Part shown: one piece after another, positions 22,600 through 34,159 of the stretch | How positions within the stretch are numbered: position 1 is the first letter of the stretch | How the letters are laid out: every line of letters starts with the position of its first letter | NCBI GenBank assembly: GCA_019095985.1 | Contig: JAGTTF010005658.1 | Span: 1-64,000 of the forward strand | Reading direction: 5' to 3' | Length of the DNA: 64,000 nucleotides | Source of the DNA: Streblospio benedicti | Taxonomy: Eukaryota > Annelida > Polychaeta > Spionida > Spionidae | The notes under the pieces: generated by a model | The model's database searches: none | What the model was told of the DNA's origin: nothing | What the model saw: the letters and a program-made list of their open reading frames with translations, nothing else | Translations under genes and position numbers: made by a program

Positions 22600-22965
22600 C
22601 TAATGACATAAAAAAAATATATATATGATATTTCACGACATAAAAAAAGATGAGTCTTAAGATTTCTTTTAAAACAATCTAATGACATGGGCAGTCTCAA
22701 TTTCAAAGGTAGTTCATTCCATGCCCTGGGCCCTGCAACCTAAAAAGCCACATAACCATGTCATCAATTTTAGAGGTATTCCGTGGTGGAACGGCAAACG
22801 GTCTACAAAAATACTGGGTGTAAAAAGAAATCCATAAGTGCAGAACTGATATGTATGTATTTCTGGTGTAATGTAACCAATATTCAGGGCTTTTTACCAC
22901 CAATAACAAGCACTCGTATCCATTCTCTACGAGAGGTCGAGTTTTTTGTTTGTTTAAATTTCTTT
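22600..22965 (-). mobile_element. LINE 3' end (reverse transcriptase ORF C-terminus), copy 1
   Basis: On the minus strand the sequence reads WNELPLKLRLPMSLDCFKRN, LKTHLFM and then TGA at 22633-22635. This is the usual closing motif (WN.LP..IR...S...FK..LKTHLF) of CR1/Jockey-like non-LTR retrotransposon ORF2, followed by an AT-rich tail. Only the last ~100 codons remain. The copy at 51720-52020 is on the plus strand. Confidence 0.65.
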
Positions 22966-23611
22966 GTTAAATAATACTTTCTATGATTGTATTTTATAAT
23001 TCATTTTGATGGATGTGATGTATATTGGTTGTACTACAATGAGAATTTAATATTTAATTTTTTTTTGGAGGATGCGTTTTCCAACTGACCTCTCTCCTAA
23101 AATCCGGTACTAGCAGGAGATTTGCGTTGCACAATTGTACCCTCACCGAAATATGTTCAAAGTAAACTGTGGTTACACGTCATACCAGTATGTAATAAGT
23201 AAATGTAAAAAGTTGACCATATTTATTAACATTCACACAGTACTGTAAAATTAGAAATGTTTGCTCACAATTTGATTCATGAATTTCACGGCTAGTGCAA
23301 AAGCACAAAATTAAATAGTTAGCAAACATTAATAGCCATTGATAATGAGTCCACAATGCCCCCGACGTCTAAATTAAATGTTAACAAAATATTTGACAGA
23401 CTAAAATCAGAAAAAATTAATAGCCGCGAAAATTTTTAGTTTTACAGTAATTTATATAGTACAAACAGCAACAATTATATCAAAAGAAAAAAATATAATA
23501 GGTAAAGGCCATAAGAATGATAATTATTTTTTTAAATCAAATTAATAAGATTTTTTAATTTTTGAAATGTTGTTAATAATTTTAATTTTTGTTTCTTTTT
23601 CTAAATGCAGA

Positions 23612-24076
23612 AACTCCAGTAAAACAAAAGAGAAAGAGAAGAATGTGCCCCTACTGCCGAGCACAGAAGGCGAATCTAACCCGGCATCTTATAATGATGC
23701 ATCCAAATGAAGATGAAGTTAAAAAAAGTTTTGCTTCTGATGACAAAGGAGGAAGGCATTTGCCTTAATAAGAAACCAAGGAATTATGGAGGGGAACAGA
23801 CTAAAGGCAATTCAAAATGATCAAGAAGCAAGGAAAACGTTTGAGCAAATAAAAACATCCAAACACAATGACACAGTCCACTGCTCCAACTGCAATGGCA
23901 GCTACTCAAAACGCTATTTTTACAGACACAAACCAGTTTGTGAGAAAAGTATTATTCCAAACAAATCTAGGAGTGGATGCAAACCTGTGCTGAACATAGA
24001 AAATCCTGATGATGACTGTGCAGATTTGCTGGCGAGGTTTCATAGAAATAAAGTTTGGCAAAATCTGTCGCAATGA
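23612..24076 (+). pseudogene. C2H2-type N-terminal half of a recombinase-like family protein
   Basis: RRMCPYCRAQKANLTRHLIM and HPNEDEV give a C2H2-like finger. After two in-frame stops near 23767 another frame continues with the block NQGIMEGNRLKAIQND and a second Cys/His cluster (VHCSNCNGSYSKRYFYRHKP). This layout (finger, IRN.GI...N block, C..C...RH....C) belongs to a family of large invertebrate proteins whose C-terminal half resembles the ORF at 46810-47460. Function is not established. TGA ends the frame at 24076. Confidence 0.5.
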
Positions 24077-24234
24077 TAAAACAAAAAAGATAATAGGAAA
24101 ACATCTGTTTAAAAAAATATAGCAAAAGTGGGAAAAAAGACGAAGTAAGAAAGTCGGTAATGGGTGATATGAGGATACTTGCGAAGCTCTACCTTGAATT
24201 TGAAGCCATCAAAACCCAATGCTACTACATCAGT

Positions 24235-24692
24235 CGAAACAGACTGTGAAAGTGATACCAACAATGTCCAAAATACATGTAAAAGCAAGAGGCTTGATTG
24301 GTGTTGCGGATATTCTGGACGGAACTGGAGGTTCTCTGAACTCAGGAGATTGAGAAACTGGATCTTCGCACTTCGCAGGCTTCTTTTGTTTCTTTACAGG
24401 ACCAGCTGTTGCTTGCGGTACCATTACCATGGCACTGCCTTCAGAACCAAGAGATATGTCCACTTGCAATTTGCTAAAATAAATATGTAACATTTTACCT
24501 TCAATGCAACAATTCATGATAAAAAGAGAAGAATAAGCAACCCCCATAACTTATTGTCTGATGAAATATTATGTCAGCATTTCATCACAATAAACTCATG
24601 AATTTTTCATTATAAAAACATACTAGTAGCTGAAGATAACAGTGTTTCAATAATATGCACAATTGATCTTACCTGTCAACAATCTCAACATT
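24235..24692. repeat. Module E, copy 4, cut by the assembly gap
   Basis: Direct copy of 20885-21340, almost unchanged. The contig ends inside it, as expected when assembly stops in a multicopy repeat. Confidence 0.8.
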
Positions 24693-24792
24693 NNNNNNNN
24701 NNNNNNNNNNNNNNNNNNNNNNNNNNNNNNNNNNNNNNNNNNNNNNNNNNNNNNNNNNNNNNNNNNNNNNNNNNNNNNNNNNNNNNNNNNNN
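24693..24792. other. Assembly gap, 100 N
   Basis: Exactly 100 N, the usual placeholder of unknown length between scaffolded contigs. Confidence 0.99.
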
Positions 24793-27513
24793 GTGCCGCC
24801 GTACATTATAAAGCCCAACTTCAGACACAACATTCACGATAGTTTTTTAATAGACAATAATCTCTGGCTCTCTTCAGATCATCCCTGCTAAACTTCACTG
24901 TTCCCACTTGTTCCACTATGCATTCTATACTGTTGTAGCTGCACCGGCCCAATATCTCCTCTCCATTTTTTAATACTATTATTCTTTCTGTTTTTTGGAT
25001 ACATCAGGGTATCCTATTGGCGAACTGTCCCACTCTTCCAACGTCATTGGATGCGGTAGTTTTGAGACCACTTTCATCCAGTTTTAATTTATTCTGATGG
25101 GCAGCAGCTATCTAAAATGTAATTGTTCACATTCAATAAGTCAAACAATTGCTGATAACAATTTTTTAACAGGTATAAGCATGTGGGTTACAAGTTTGAA
25201 AAATATCAGAGATTGAAGCCAATAAGAATAAGCCTGAAATGTATCTTACATTGCAAAAAAAAAAGAAAAAAAAGGAAAATATATTAAAAAGTGTTCACAT
25301 GACCATAAAAATTTCTATCAATAACAACTTTCAGGTAATATTGAATATATACACGTAATACAATATTCAATAATACATTTGGGTATCATAGCCTATATTC
25401 AATGCTACACTGAATACATTTTCATTATTTTTAAACATAGGAAGACTATAATATAGTAGGGCTGGGTATTCTATTATATGATTATTTATGTATTTGTAAA
25501 TGTAAAATACTTGTCACTATCACATATCACGTATCTGTTTTTATCTGTTTTTACGATTCTTATTATTCTGTGATAGTATTTTATTTAATTGGTAATTGAT
25601 TTTATATCATCTAAATTATGTCACATGTTTTTAAATGTTCAGCGCATTGGACTGTTGATTAACAGGAAATGTGCTTTATAAATAAATATTATTATTAAAT
25701 ATTATTATAAATAAAATCAATCAATCAATCAATCGATAGCTTGTTATACTAGCTTGATATATGTCACTTAGGTTTTGTTTGTATCATCAATAACAAAATT
25801 TAAAATATCTTCATCACAATTTTTACAATAAAAAAATGCAAATTGCAACTTTAGTAGTAGCCATTGTTCATGCGTCTTACCTCAATGATGTATCTTAGAA
25901 CAGTTACATACCAGACACTGTGTGTTACCGTCTTAACCCAAAACAAATCATTCAAATTTAAGGTGATTTTGTTTGTTTCCATACTTTTCCCTGAAAATTA
26001 ATATTTAACCACAAGCAATAAACTGGGACATAAAATAAATCAAACATATTTAAATGCATTTAAATATGATACAAATTTAATTAATTTAGCCCTGTAGAAA
26101 AAAGGATAATACTCATCTGATTTCATCTCCAAAGAATCACAGTGTCTAACAGTAAAAAACCAAATGCAAACAACAATAACAAGGAAATCTGCAAATGAAA
26201 ACAGGGAATTGTAAACATAAACACATACAATAAATTAGAAATTCAATATGTAAATTACTAAAACCTACTATTATGGGTCGACGGATATCCACATTATTCC
26301 GTAAATAATGTTTCAGCACTTTTTTTATTTGCATATTACTTACTTTAAAATAATTTCTCTGGAGAAGATTTCATCTGTACTCATAATTAATTAACCAAAT
26401 CAAATAATGAATAAAACAGAAACTGAAACATTGTTAGCTAACTGTACTGTCAGATTATAACAATTTTTTGAGGTTATTTTTGGCAATAATCATAAAGTTT
26501 TTCCTAAAGTTTTTCTTTATGAAAAAGTTGTTCTTTTTCTGCTAGTCATAAAGAATCCAAAGTATATGTATATTTTTTTACTATTATTATTTTAAATATA
26601 AACGTGTTTTCCATACTAAAATATCCTTATCAAATTTTGATCGGGATACTTTAGTGTCGAAAACAGTTTATATTTCAAATAATGAAAAAAATACTTTGGA
26701 TAATTTATGACTGGCAGAAAAAGAATAACTATACAATTGCGTTCTTGCACATAACTATTTTTAGACCAGCTTTACATCGTCAAAGTAGGCCGATGTATGA
26801 AATCATGTAGAAAATGGGCTTTTGTTTTGTGGAATATTTGAGCCAATGCATATTCTAAATTATATTATTATTACACATACATTCTTTGGAATGATGCGCT
26901 TCCAATCATATCAATTACAAAAACATAGATGGGCATTTTATCAATTAAAATGAAGATCACATGAACAGTGCTGTGTTTTATCTATTTCATCTATTCTAAA
27001 AAAATATTCAGCCGTTTTTGTTGTAATAAGCAGAATATCACCATGATTAATTACCACTGTCAAATGCGAAGATGCACGTGATTAATTGATGCACAAAATA
27101 AACTAATCAGATAAAATAATCACTATGACTTTTATACATGGCTGGAGTCGCATGTTACTACAGGATATTTCCATGATAATATAAATTTGATAAGTCTTCG
27201 TTTAAATATCTGCCAATACCAATGTGTAACTAATATTCCCAGCTAGACTCTAGATCTACCATATTCCATTGTCACAGCTAGACTATGGATAGACTACTGA
27301 ATACAGTAATCAATGTTGACATGCTGATATATACTGTTTTGTCCTTCGTTTCTGAGATTTTATACTTGAAAATATAGATTTTTTTATTATTTGGACGTTG
27401 GTACCAGCTAACTGAACGTAAATGTGCATGTAATGATGTATCCCCCTTGCGAGCACCTGCTGCTATAGTATTTTGATCGGGAAAGCACAATATGAGCGTG
27501 TTGCACATCCCGT
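24793..27513. other. AT-rich non-coding stretch
   Basis: No recognised gene. Contains a short AATC microsatellite at about 25712-25736 and the foldback element at 26529-26727. The rest is unique within this window. Confidence 0.55.
26529..26727. mobile_element. Foldback/MITE-like palindrome, about 200 bp
   Basis: The two halves are imperfect reverse complements: TTCTTTTTCTGCTAGTCATAA at the left pairs with the right end CTGGCAGAAAAAGAATA, and the similarity continues through ATCCAAAGTAT and AATATAAAC to the centre near 26630. It looks like a small non-autonomous element able to form a long hairpin. Confidence 0.65.
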
Positions 27514-27642
27514 TTAACAATCTTTGGTAAAACTACCAATGTCAAAATTTCGTCCACAATAATTAAAACTATATGTACTATTGCCAAAAACGATCTCCAA
27601 GTGGCGTATATCTAACAGAGTAACAGATGAGATTGAACTCAC

Positions 27643-27831
27643 CTCCCTATCCTCTTGTTCTTGTGTTGGTAAAGCCTCTATGCCCAACCGTACGGTGTGA
27701 AACAATCTAAGCTCAAGACTATTTTTATTGCCAGTACTCGGCACCCCTACTGTAGCCAAAATTGATTTCAGCTCTGGCACCTTTAACTTTTTAATATCTT
27801 GAAGCAATACTTCATCGCTCTTTGACGCCAT
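27643..27831 (-). CDS. SAP-domain first exon
   Basis: Starts at ATG 27831 and runs 63 codons to a strong GTGAGT donor at 27642. Residues 13-45 (IKKLKVPELKSILATVGVPS, then TGNKNSLELRLF) match the SAP helix-turn-helix DNA-binding motif, with Leu, Gly and Lys at typical places. SAP domains tether proteins to chromatin and also stand at the N-terminus of several transposon-derived proteins. Later exons could not be placed. The sequence upstream of the ATG (27832-27970) is shared with 4630-4755 and 29250-29390, so promoter and first exon were duplicated together. Confidence 0.65.
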
Positions 27832-28007
27832 GTTTACACTGCAGGTGGGTGAAGGTCAGTGTCAATCTCGTTCCCAGACATTTGACTACATTGGTGCTCT
27901 GTATGGAGAGTGTTTCTTCCCGACCTTTCCGGAAGAGGCCACGAACCTTTGTGTCTCAAAAGCAAATAAAATGAGAGAAGTGAAATATTGCTATCTTAAT
28001 ATCCTAC

Positions 28008-28243
28008 CTGATTGAAATTTGACTTTTATCAGCGTAAATCTACGCCAGTCAGGCTGTGGCGAGGCTTTGGTGTTTAGCAGTTTCACCTGCATTGTGGTGG
28101 GGGTCTTTTCACTTGGCCACCACTCCACATTTTCTTGGACATCAACCCATTTGGATGAGATTGTGCCCTCTTCCTCTCTGTCTTCTTCAAGCCATACAGC
28201 TTGTGCCCACGTACACTGCTCATCGAATTTTCGCTTAGACATC
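28008..28243 (-). CDS. WP-domain exon, inverted copy
   Basis: Same product as 20397-20631: ATG at 28242, MSKRKFDEQCTWAQAVWLEE, ending at the same CAG/GTAGG donor, one of the few differences being Asn to Asp. The acceptor (CTAATATCAG) is also kept. The coiled-coil segment follows upstream at 28320-28430 in a shorter form. Confidence 0.55.
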
Positions 28244-28319
28244 CTGATATTAGACAATTAAATTTTTGCAAGATATATTATGAATATTTAATGGTTGATG
28301 TTAGCTATTCCTTTGAAAA

Positions 28320-28560
28320 CTCAAATACCGTGGGATGTACATTTCTTCTTTAGGTCAGCATTCTCAAGTTCAAGTTGTTCGATCCTCTCTTCTTCACGGG
28401 TTGGAGTTTTCTGACAATTATACCATTACAACAGCACCATATGGTTCTACAACAATACTTGGGACGCTTCTGTTCTTCAAGCAGTCCATTTTTAGTCATT
28501 TTTTGCAAATGAGATGTAATTTCTGTTGCAAGATTTGAACTTTTCATATTCCACACTGGG
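28320..28560 (-). pseudogene. Coiled-coil exon and MKSSN fragment, inverted copy
   Basis: Contains EEERIEQLELENADLKKK as at 20166-20345, but lacks the residues that follow it there. Directly upstream is MKSSNLATEITSHLQKMTKN, which in the left half of the window lies far away at 5387. Fragments that are apart in one copy are adjacent here, so rearrangement has shuffled this gene. Confidence 0.4.
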
Positions 28561-28599
28561 ACCTCTTTCTCCCAAATGCCTTTTAGATTGTCTATAGCA

Positions 28600-29250
28600 T
28601 CAGCATGGAAATATTAATGAACAATCAACGTAACAGCAGGAGTAGTAGTGTAATGCTGTATAATGTATTAGTGTAATATTAAATGTTTACAGTCTCGTAC
28701 AATAGTATTGTAGCACCTGCATGCTAATCACTAACTTTTGGATTCACTCATTTTACCTGAACGTGAGTTTACATGCAGGTACGATGAAGCAGTGTGCAAT
28801 TGTATAGGGGTGAATTTGTTTAACACCCACTACCAGGCATGACCGGGCATTAAATCTATGACCTTCTGCACATCTACTCGGCCAAAGAAGCACACCTTCT
28901 GACTTAAATAGCACACATTTAATTAAAGCAAATGTAAATAACAGACCGGGAAGGATTTTACTTGGTTACTACAGTTATGCAGTTTAACTTATTTTGTTGT
29001 AGAGCACCGTGTTTGTAAACATTTCAGAGTTAGTAATAACAGAAACACTTAAGTATGAAAATAAAAAAAAGGAGCAGTCGACAAATGAAATTAATGGCCT
29101 ACTGGGATTGACCAATTAATTACTATCCTCCTCAGAGCACCATGGCTTGTGTCATCCATGGGTGAAAAAACTTGTAGCCAAAATTGATTTCAGCTCTGGC
29201 ACCTTTAACTTTTTAATGTCTTGAAGCAATACTTCATCGCTCTTTTGAGG
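28600..29250 (-). repeat. Shared intron-like block, inverted copy, with SAP exon stub
   Basis: Reverse complement of 4800-5330. Near 29100-29175 it carries a version of the exon found intact at 33138-33237, and at 29170-29250 a damaged SAP start. No intact gene. Confidence 0.45.
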
Positions 29251-29519
29251 AATGTTTTACACTGCAGGTGGGTGAAGGTCAGTGTCAATCTCGTTCCCCA
29301 GACATTTGACTACATTGGTGTTCTGTATGGAGAGTCTTTCTTTTCGACCTTTCTGGAAGGCCACGAACCCTTTGTGTCTCAAAAGCAAATAAAAAAAGGC
29401 AGTTTTTTTACTGCGCAACTTCAAGAATGGTAGAAAGCGTGCCTGTTGATGACAATATGCGGCGGGTCCTCACACCTCTCGTCTCCTCGTCGCAGGGCTG
29501 TATTTTGAAAAGAAAATTT

Positions 29520-30068
29520 TCCACCTCTTAATCATTTTTTAATCTTTTGTCTTTCTGGGATATTTTTTCAATTCATCAGAAGCTAAAGAAGACAACTTCC
29601 TCTGTAATAGCAAAGTTGAGATTGTTGACAGGTAAAATCAATCGTGCATATTATTGAAACACTGTTATCTTCAGCAACTAGTATGCTTTATAATGATAAA
29701 ATTCATGAGTTTATTGTGATGAAATGCTGACATAATATTTCATCAGACAATAAGTTATGGGGGTTGCTTATTCTTCTCTTTTATCATGAATTGTTGCATT
29801 GAAGGTAAAATGTTACATATTTATTTTAGCAAATTGCAAGTGGACATATCTCTTGGTTCTGAAGGCAGTGCCATGGTAATGGTACCGCAAGCAACAACTG
29901 GTCCTGTAAAAGAAAAAAAGCCTGCGAAGTCGAAGATCCAGTTTCTCAATCTCCTGAGTTGGGAGAACCTCCAGTTCCGTCCAGAATGTCCGCAACACCA
30001 ATCAAAACTCTTGCTTTTTACATGTATTTTGGTCATTGTTGGTATCACTTTCACAGTCTGTTTCTACT
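29520..30068 (-). repeat. Module E, inverted copy in B3
   Basis: Reverse complement of 3911-4492 with more small differences than the other copies. The + strand frame at 29786-30103 stays open, as in the 53.5-kb copy. Confidence 0.65.
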
Positions 30069-30079
30069 TTTTTTTCTCA

Positions 30080-31106
30080 CATTTTACGGTTTCTTTAGAT
30101 TAGGGGAATATTTTCATAATATTTCTATTTCTTTTTCACCCAAAGTTATACATTTACTTCCCTAACATTTTTTCTTTCGTTTAAAGAAACTTATTTTTGA
30201 CATTTTGTGTCAAAACTTCCAATCAGTCACCAGATGACTGTTGCACTAAAAGGGGAGTTGGACCAGGTGATTTTCGGGTGAGGCCTTCCGATTTTTTTTG
30301 GATTGCTTGAAGAGTTTGATGGTTGTCCGTCTACAATTTTCTATAATAAGCTCTTTTTTAGTTGAGCACTTTCATTTGTGTTTATACCTTTAAAATTATC
30401 TATTATTGCTCCCGTTAATTAATCTGTTGAGCACTGTTGTGAACAACCATGGAACAAAATGTTAATCCCAGGCTACTCTACAAAAAACATCCCAGTACCA
30501 AGCAGAAAGAACTACTTACAGGAGCTGCAGCTGGAAAACATTATGTTCTAGGTTTTTATTTTTTATAAGATGTATTATGCCACAGGATATTAATATCAAT
30601 ATATGACGTGCCTGAGTGCATCTTGTATAATACACGCATGTTCTCTTCATATGTGTTTCCCAGTCCCACAAATAGTGATTAGGCTGTGGTTCTCTCAACA
30701 ATATCTTTATCTTTTATGACTGTTTTCTGTTTTTACAATCGTTTAGGTGCACAAAAAGTTTGAAAATATTTTTTTAAAGTTTTGCTGTACTCATTAGCTA
30801 CTTGAAAAAACCCTATCACAACTTGACTTTTCTTAAACATTCAATCTTTAATGAAGAGCAAATACACTGACATTAAAATCTTCATTGAGGCACTGTCTGC
30901 CTCCTCTTTTAACATTGTTGTTTGAGCAAATAACTCAATCAAAGGTTCGCTGGAACAATGCTGCTTTTGATTGTTTTTACTGTGCATAAAAAAAAGACAA
31001 ACTGTAGACAATTTGTAAGAAAATCAATTAGTATCCACACTTAATTCTTTATACATGCACAATGGTCAGAACATATTATAATGCACATGCATCCATGAGT
31101 ACCCCT
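30080..31106 (-). repeat. 3' part of mosaic B3
   Basis: Reverse complement of 2880-3900 and 17457-18490. Small indels are frequent, especially in A/T runs. No intact gene. Confidence 0.5.
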
Positions 31107-31935
31107 TCAGTTTAACTTATATTTTTGAAGTGTGTTTAGTAAAAAAACCAGGTAACTGGGCGCCTTGAGGCACTGGTTAACTTACTGAAGTCTGCCTCCT
31201 TTTTTAAAATGATTGAGGCCTGCTGGCTCAGGTGCTGCCTCTAAAACGTGAAAACCAGTTAGACAGAAACTGGTGGGGAAACACCACCTGGTAGAAGATT
31301 CTCTTGATTCTCTGCAGCGGTGGACACCAAGCTCTGACTAAATATTCAACTAATTTTGATCTTTTATATGAATAGAGTCTATTAATGTTGACCTACTTTC
31401 TTTTCTAGTCAAGATCAGTTGACTCTAAATCTATGCTCATCAAATCTTTTGCTTCAATTGCTTTCTTGCATGCCTTTGTAGCACTCTTTAAATTATCTGA
31501 AAAGAAAAAGATTTAAATCTGCAAGTTTCTAACGACAACCCAGTACATAGGCTGCAGATAATGCTTCAAAATTATTGAATTCTTCCAAATATATAGTCAC
31601 TATCATGTAAGATATCATGCAATAGAAATCTTCGTGGCTGGACCCTGAAATCTAAAGTGGAGAGTTTGGAGTCAGGGTTCTGCTGTTTGTAAATGATATA
31701 GGCATTACTCATACACATTACAAGCAGATGATGGTACACTTCCATATACCAATTATTACACCTGTGTGGGTAGTCGTAGTAGCTACATACTTGGTCCATC
31801 TTATCATGTTGTAATCATCATTATAATAAACTGTGGCTTTATGACCACCCTCATCCCTCCCTTTGATCTCACTCTTGTTTTTGAGAGCAGCAGAGTGAAA
31901 CTGAGACCAACGACTGCCTTTTTATCAAAAGATTT
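31107..31935 (-). pseudogene. piggyBac-like transposase remnant, copy 3 (B3)
   Basis: Minus-strand copy of the remnants at 1835 and 16415. The open stretch 31799-31572 contains MDQVCSYY..HRCNNWYMEV. It ends at the same C-terminal stop (31107-31109). Similarity to the other two stops near 31935, so the N-terminal side of the fragment is lost. Sequence from there to 32150 is unrelated to B1/B2. Confidence 0.7.
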
Positions 31936-31939
31936 TTTT

Positions 31940-32830
31940 TCCGTAACTTCACGCAATATCATGCAATAACATCATTGCAATAGGCAAAAACAGCATAAAT
32001 CAAACAAAAACAAACCAACCCAGTAATCTGAGTGAAGTCATCATTATTTTACCCTTAAAGGATATTGCCACCTTTGCGTAAAAAAAAGTCGTCTCCCCTT
32101 CCTAGATCAGGCCCTTGTATGTGGGCTAAAGTACACCAAAATCTAAATTCGTAATAATTATTTAGCAACGAACTTTGTTCGTGCTAAATGATTGTATTAG
32201 TGAGGTTGCGGGGGGGGGGGGGGTGGAGAGGTTGCTTCAAAGTAAATTTATATATGTTTTCCATTTAATCATAGAGCCGTGACAGGGTTCAGAGTGCTGA
32301 CCCTAAATCAATTTATCTTGAAGAACATTATTGCGATAACTTTCTGTTGATCTCTATAACATATTCTTGCATCCTGTCAATTTCCGCAGCATACTTCAAA
32401 CACAAACACGTAGATTTAGTGGATGATTCTTCTTCTTCCTTGGGTTCTGAACTCTGCAACAAGGTATCACATTATTTTGAGTTTTGACTCTGGTGTATAG
32501 ATGGATCTTTAATCTACAACGTATCAATTATTACGTAAGCAAATTTTAAATGAATTTTGTAAAAGAAAGTGGCCCTCAGTCAGTGTACTACCCGCTAGCT
32601 CAATAGAGCATGGGTTTTCCATTTAATCATAGAGACGTGACAGGGTTCAGAGTGCTGACCCAAAGTCACTACCCCTGTACAGCCTGGAATAGAATTGACA
32701 GGATTCAGACGTGCTGACCCTAAATCAATTTATCTTGAAGAACATTATAATTGCGATAACTTTCTCTCAATCTCGATTAGATGTTCTCTCATCCTGTCAA
32801 TTTCAGCAGCATACTCCAGACACAAACACG
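31940..32830. repeat. Junction motifs and short repeated units
   Basis: 32157-32265 is the inverted inner end of element A, with the motif pair at 32160-32189 and a G run at 32206. From 32266 a unit containing CGTGACAGGGTTCAGAGTGC and TGACCCTAAATCAATTTATC occurs three times (about 32270-32345, 32630-32770, 34510-34650). No gene recognised. Confidence 0.5.
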
Positions 32831-33137
32831 TAGATTTAGGCATGACTGGGCATTAAATCTATGACCTTCTGCACATCTACTCCGCCAAAGAAGCACCCCT
32901 TCTGACTTATAGCACACATTTAATTAAAGCAAATGTAAATAACAGACCAGGAACTTGGTTACTACAGTTATGCAGTTTAACTTATTTCGTTGTAGAGCAC
33001 CATGTTTGTAAACATTTCAGAGTTAGTGATAACAGAAACACTTACCTATGAAAAAAAGGGAAAAAAGGGGTAATAGACAAATGAAATTAATGACATACTG
33101 GGATTGACCAATTGGGTTACTATCCTCCGCAGAGCAC
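32830..33137 (-). repeat. Shared intron-like block, further copy
   Basis: Related, inverted, to 4840-5090. A fourth version lies at 34160-34440. Together with the exon pieces that follow each, this suggests serial duplication of one intron-exon unit. Confidence 0.45.
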
Positions 33138-33237
33138 CTTGGCTTGTGCCATCCACGGTCGAAAAAACTTGCACCCCGTGCAGATTGACCACACGGGCCC
33201 CGTCTTCATTTGGTACTGGCACCACATTAACCGGCGT
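33138..33237 (-). CDS. Exon 3 of an unrecognised gene
   Basis: Open 100-nt exon after TTTTTAG, reading TPVNVVPVPNEDGARVVNLH and GVQVFSTVDGTSQ, ending AAG/GTGCTC. Diverged copies of this exon end, with the same boundary, lie near 29130-29175 and 34450-34510. It is in phase with exon 2. No family was recognised. Confidence 0.5.
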
Positions 33238-33343
33238 CTAAAAATTACAGGAATCAAATTTCAATTTGGGTTCTTTTAAAGTTTAAATGATTTTTTCACT
33301 GGAATCTTTGATCAGTATCAAAATGTGTATACAATGTAGTTAC

Positions 33344-33423
33344 CTCTTTGGAAAATATCCCTGCTGCTGATATTGCCTCTCTTATCTTTGTTTTTATTGG
33401 ATCCCTTCCTGGACGCACATGTA
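33344..33423 (-). CDS. Exon 2 of an unrecognised gene
   Basis: 80 nt between ATACTAG and GTAACT. Its first two bases complete the codon left by exon 1 and it reads HVRPGRDPIKTKIREAISAA then GIFSKE, ending in phase 0. Two phase matches in a row are strong evidence for real splicing at some time. Confidence 0.5.
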
Positions 33424-33937
33424 CTAGTATTATGCAAGTATTAGATATGGGGATTCATTAATCAGATTTTATCCTGTGAAATTCACAATCAAGAGCTGGG
33501 CTGGTGGAGGAGCATGCGTGAGCATTAGGAGGGAGTGTGCGTGGAGCATGTATGTCAGGAAGATGCCATTATAAGCCCATTGGATGGTTATTCTACCTAA
33601 GTGAGTTTTTAAGTAATAGCTTATAAACATCGGAGGGGAAGCAGCAAGGACAAATGATTGAATGAACAGACACCATTTTTTGTTGGGATCTGCCTATCGG
33701 ATACTTGACCATTTACATTGGGTATGATAGTGGTGTTTTAGAACTATACCTAGGTCCTTGAACCCAAATCACTAAAACACCTTCATAAGTGTAGGTCACG
33801 ACCCAAAGTGCAATGCCGCATGTGTAGATATTTGTATTGCCAAACTATCAAGTTCAGCTGCAAGTACAGTTGAATTTGTTTGAAATGGAAAACTTATTAC
33901 AATAAATGTTATCACATGGGTAAATATTATTTCATAC

Positions 33938-34016
33938 CGATAATCACAGGTCCTGAATTCGTTGGTACTATCAATATGTAGTCTGGGAGTGTGGCATCGT
34001 TTATCGCTTTTCTCAC
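33938..34016 (-). CDS. Exon 1 (first seen) of an unrecognised gene
   Basis: 79 nt after CTACAG, reading VRKAINDATLPDYILIVPTN then SGPVII, with a GTATG donor. Exons 1 and 2 share a similar plan (VRKAI / KIREAI helix next to a short hydrophobic strand), so they may encode repeated structural units. Confidence 0.45.
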
Positions 34017-34159
34017 CTGTAGATTTGTTTACTATATATTATTGAAATGATTTATTTCATGAAATGAATTGTTGCAAACCTAAAAGTACCATATAAATTT
34101 TGTTTTCAAATTATGCTGCAGTTCAATAGCTAACAATGCAAACCTTGGCACGTATCCAC

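Larger units (their letters stand above)
21478..23227. mobile_element. 1.75-kb THAP-bearing segment between perfect 42-bp inverted repeats
   Basis: Positions 21478-21519 and 23186-23227 are exact reverse complements (outer end AATAAATATGGTCAAC). Between them lie a THAP exon (+ strand) and a LINE 3' end (minus strand). P-element transposases start with a THAP domain and their transposons have short inverted repeats, so a P-like non-autonomous element is possible. No target duplication was seen. The inverted paralogue at 51476-53163 keeps only one of the two repeats. Confidence 0.5.

Noticed and set aside
27830-28015. A plus-strand gene beginning MFTLQVGEGQCQSRSQ
   Set aside because: It is antisense to the upstream region of the SAP exon, recurs only as part of that duplicated block, and has no domain.
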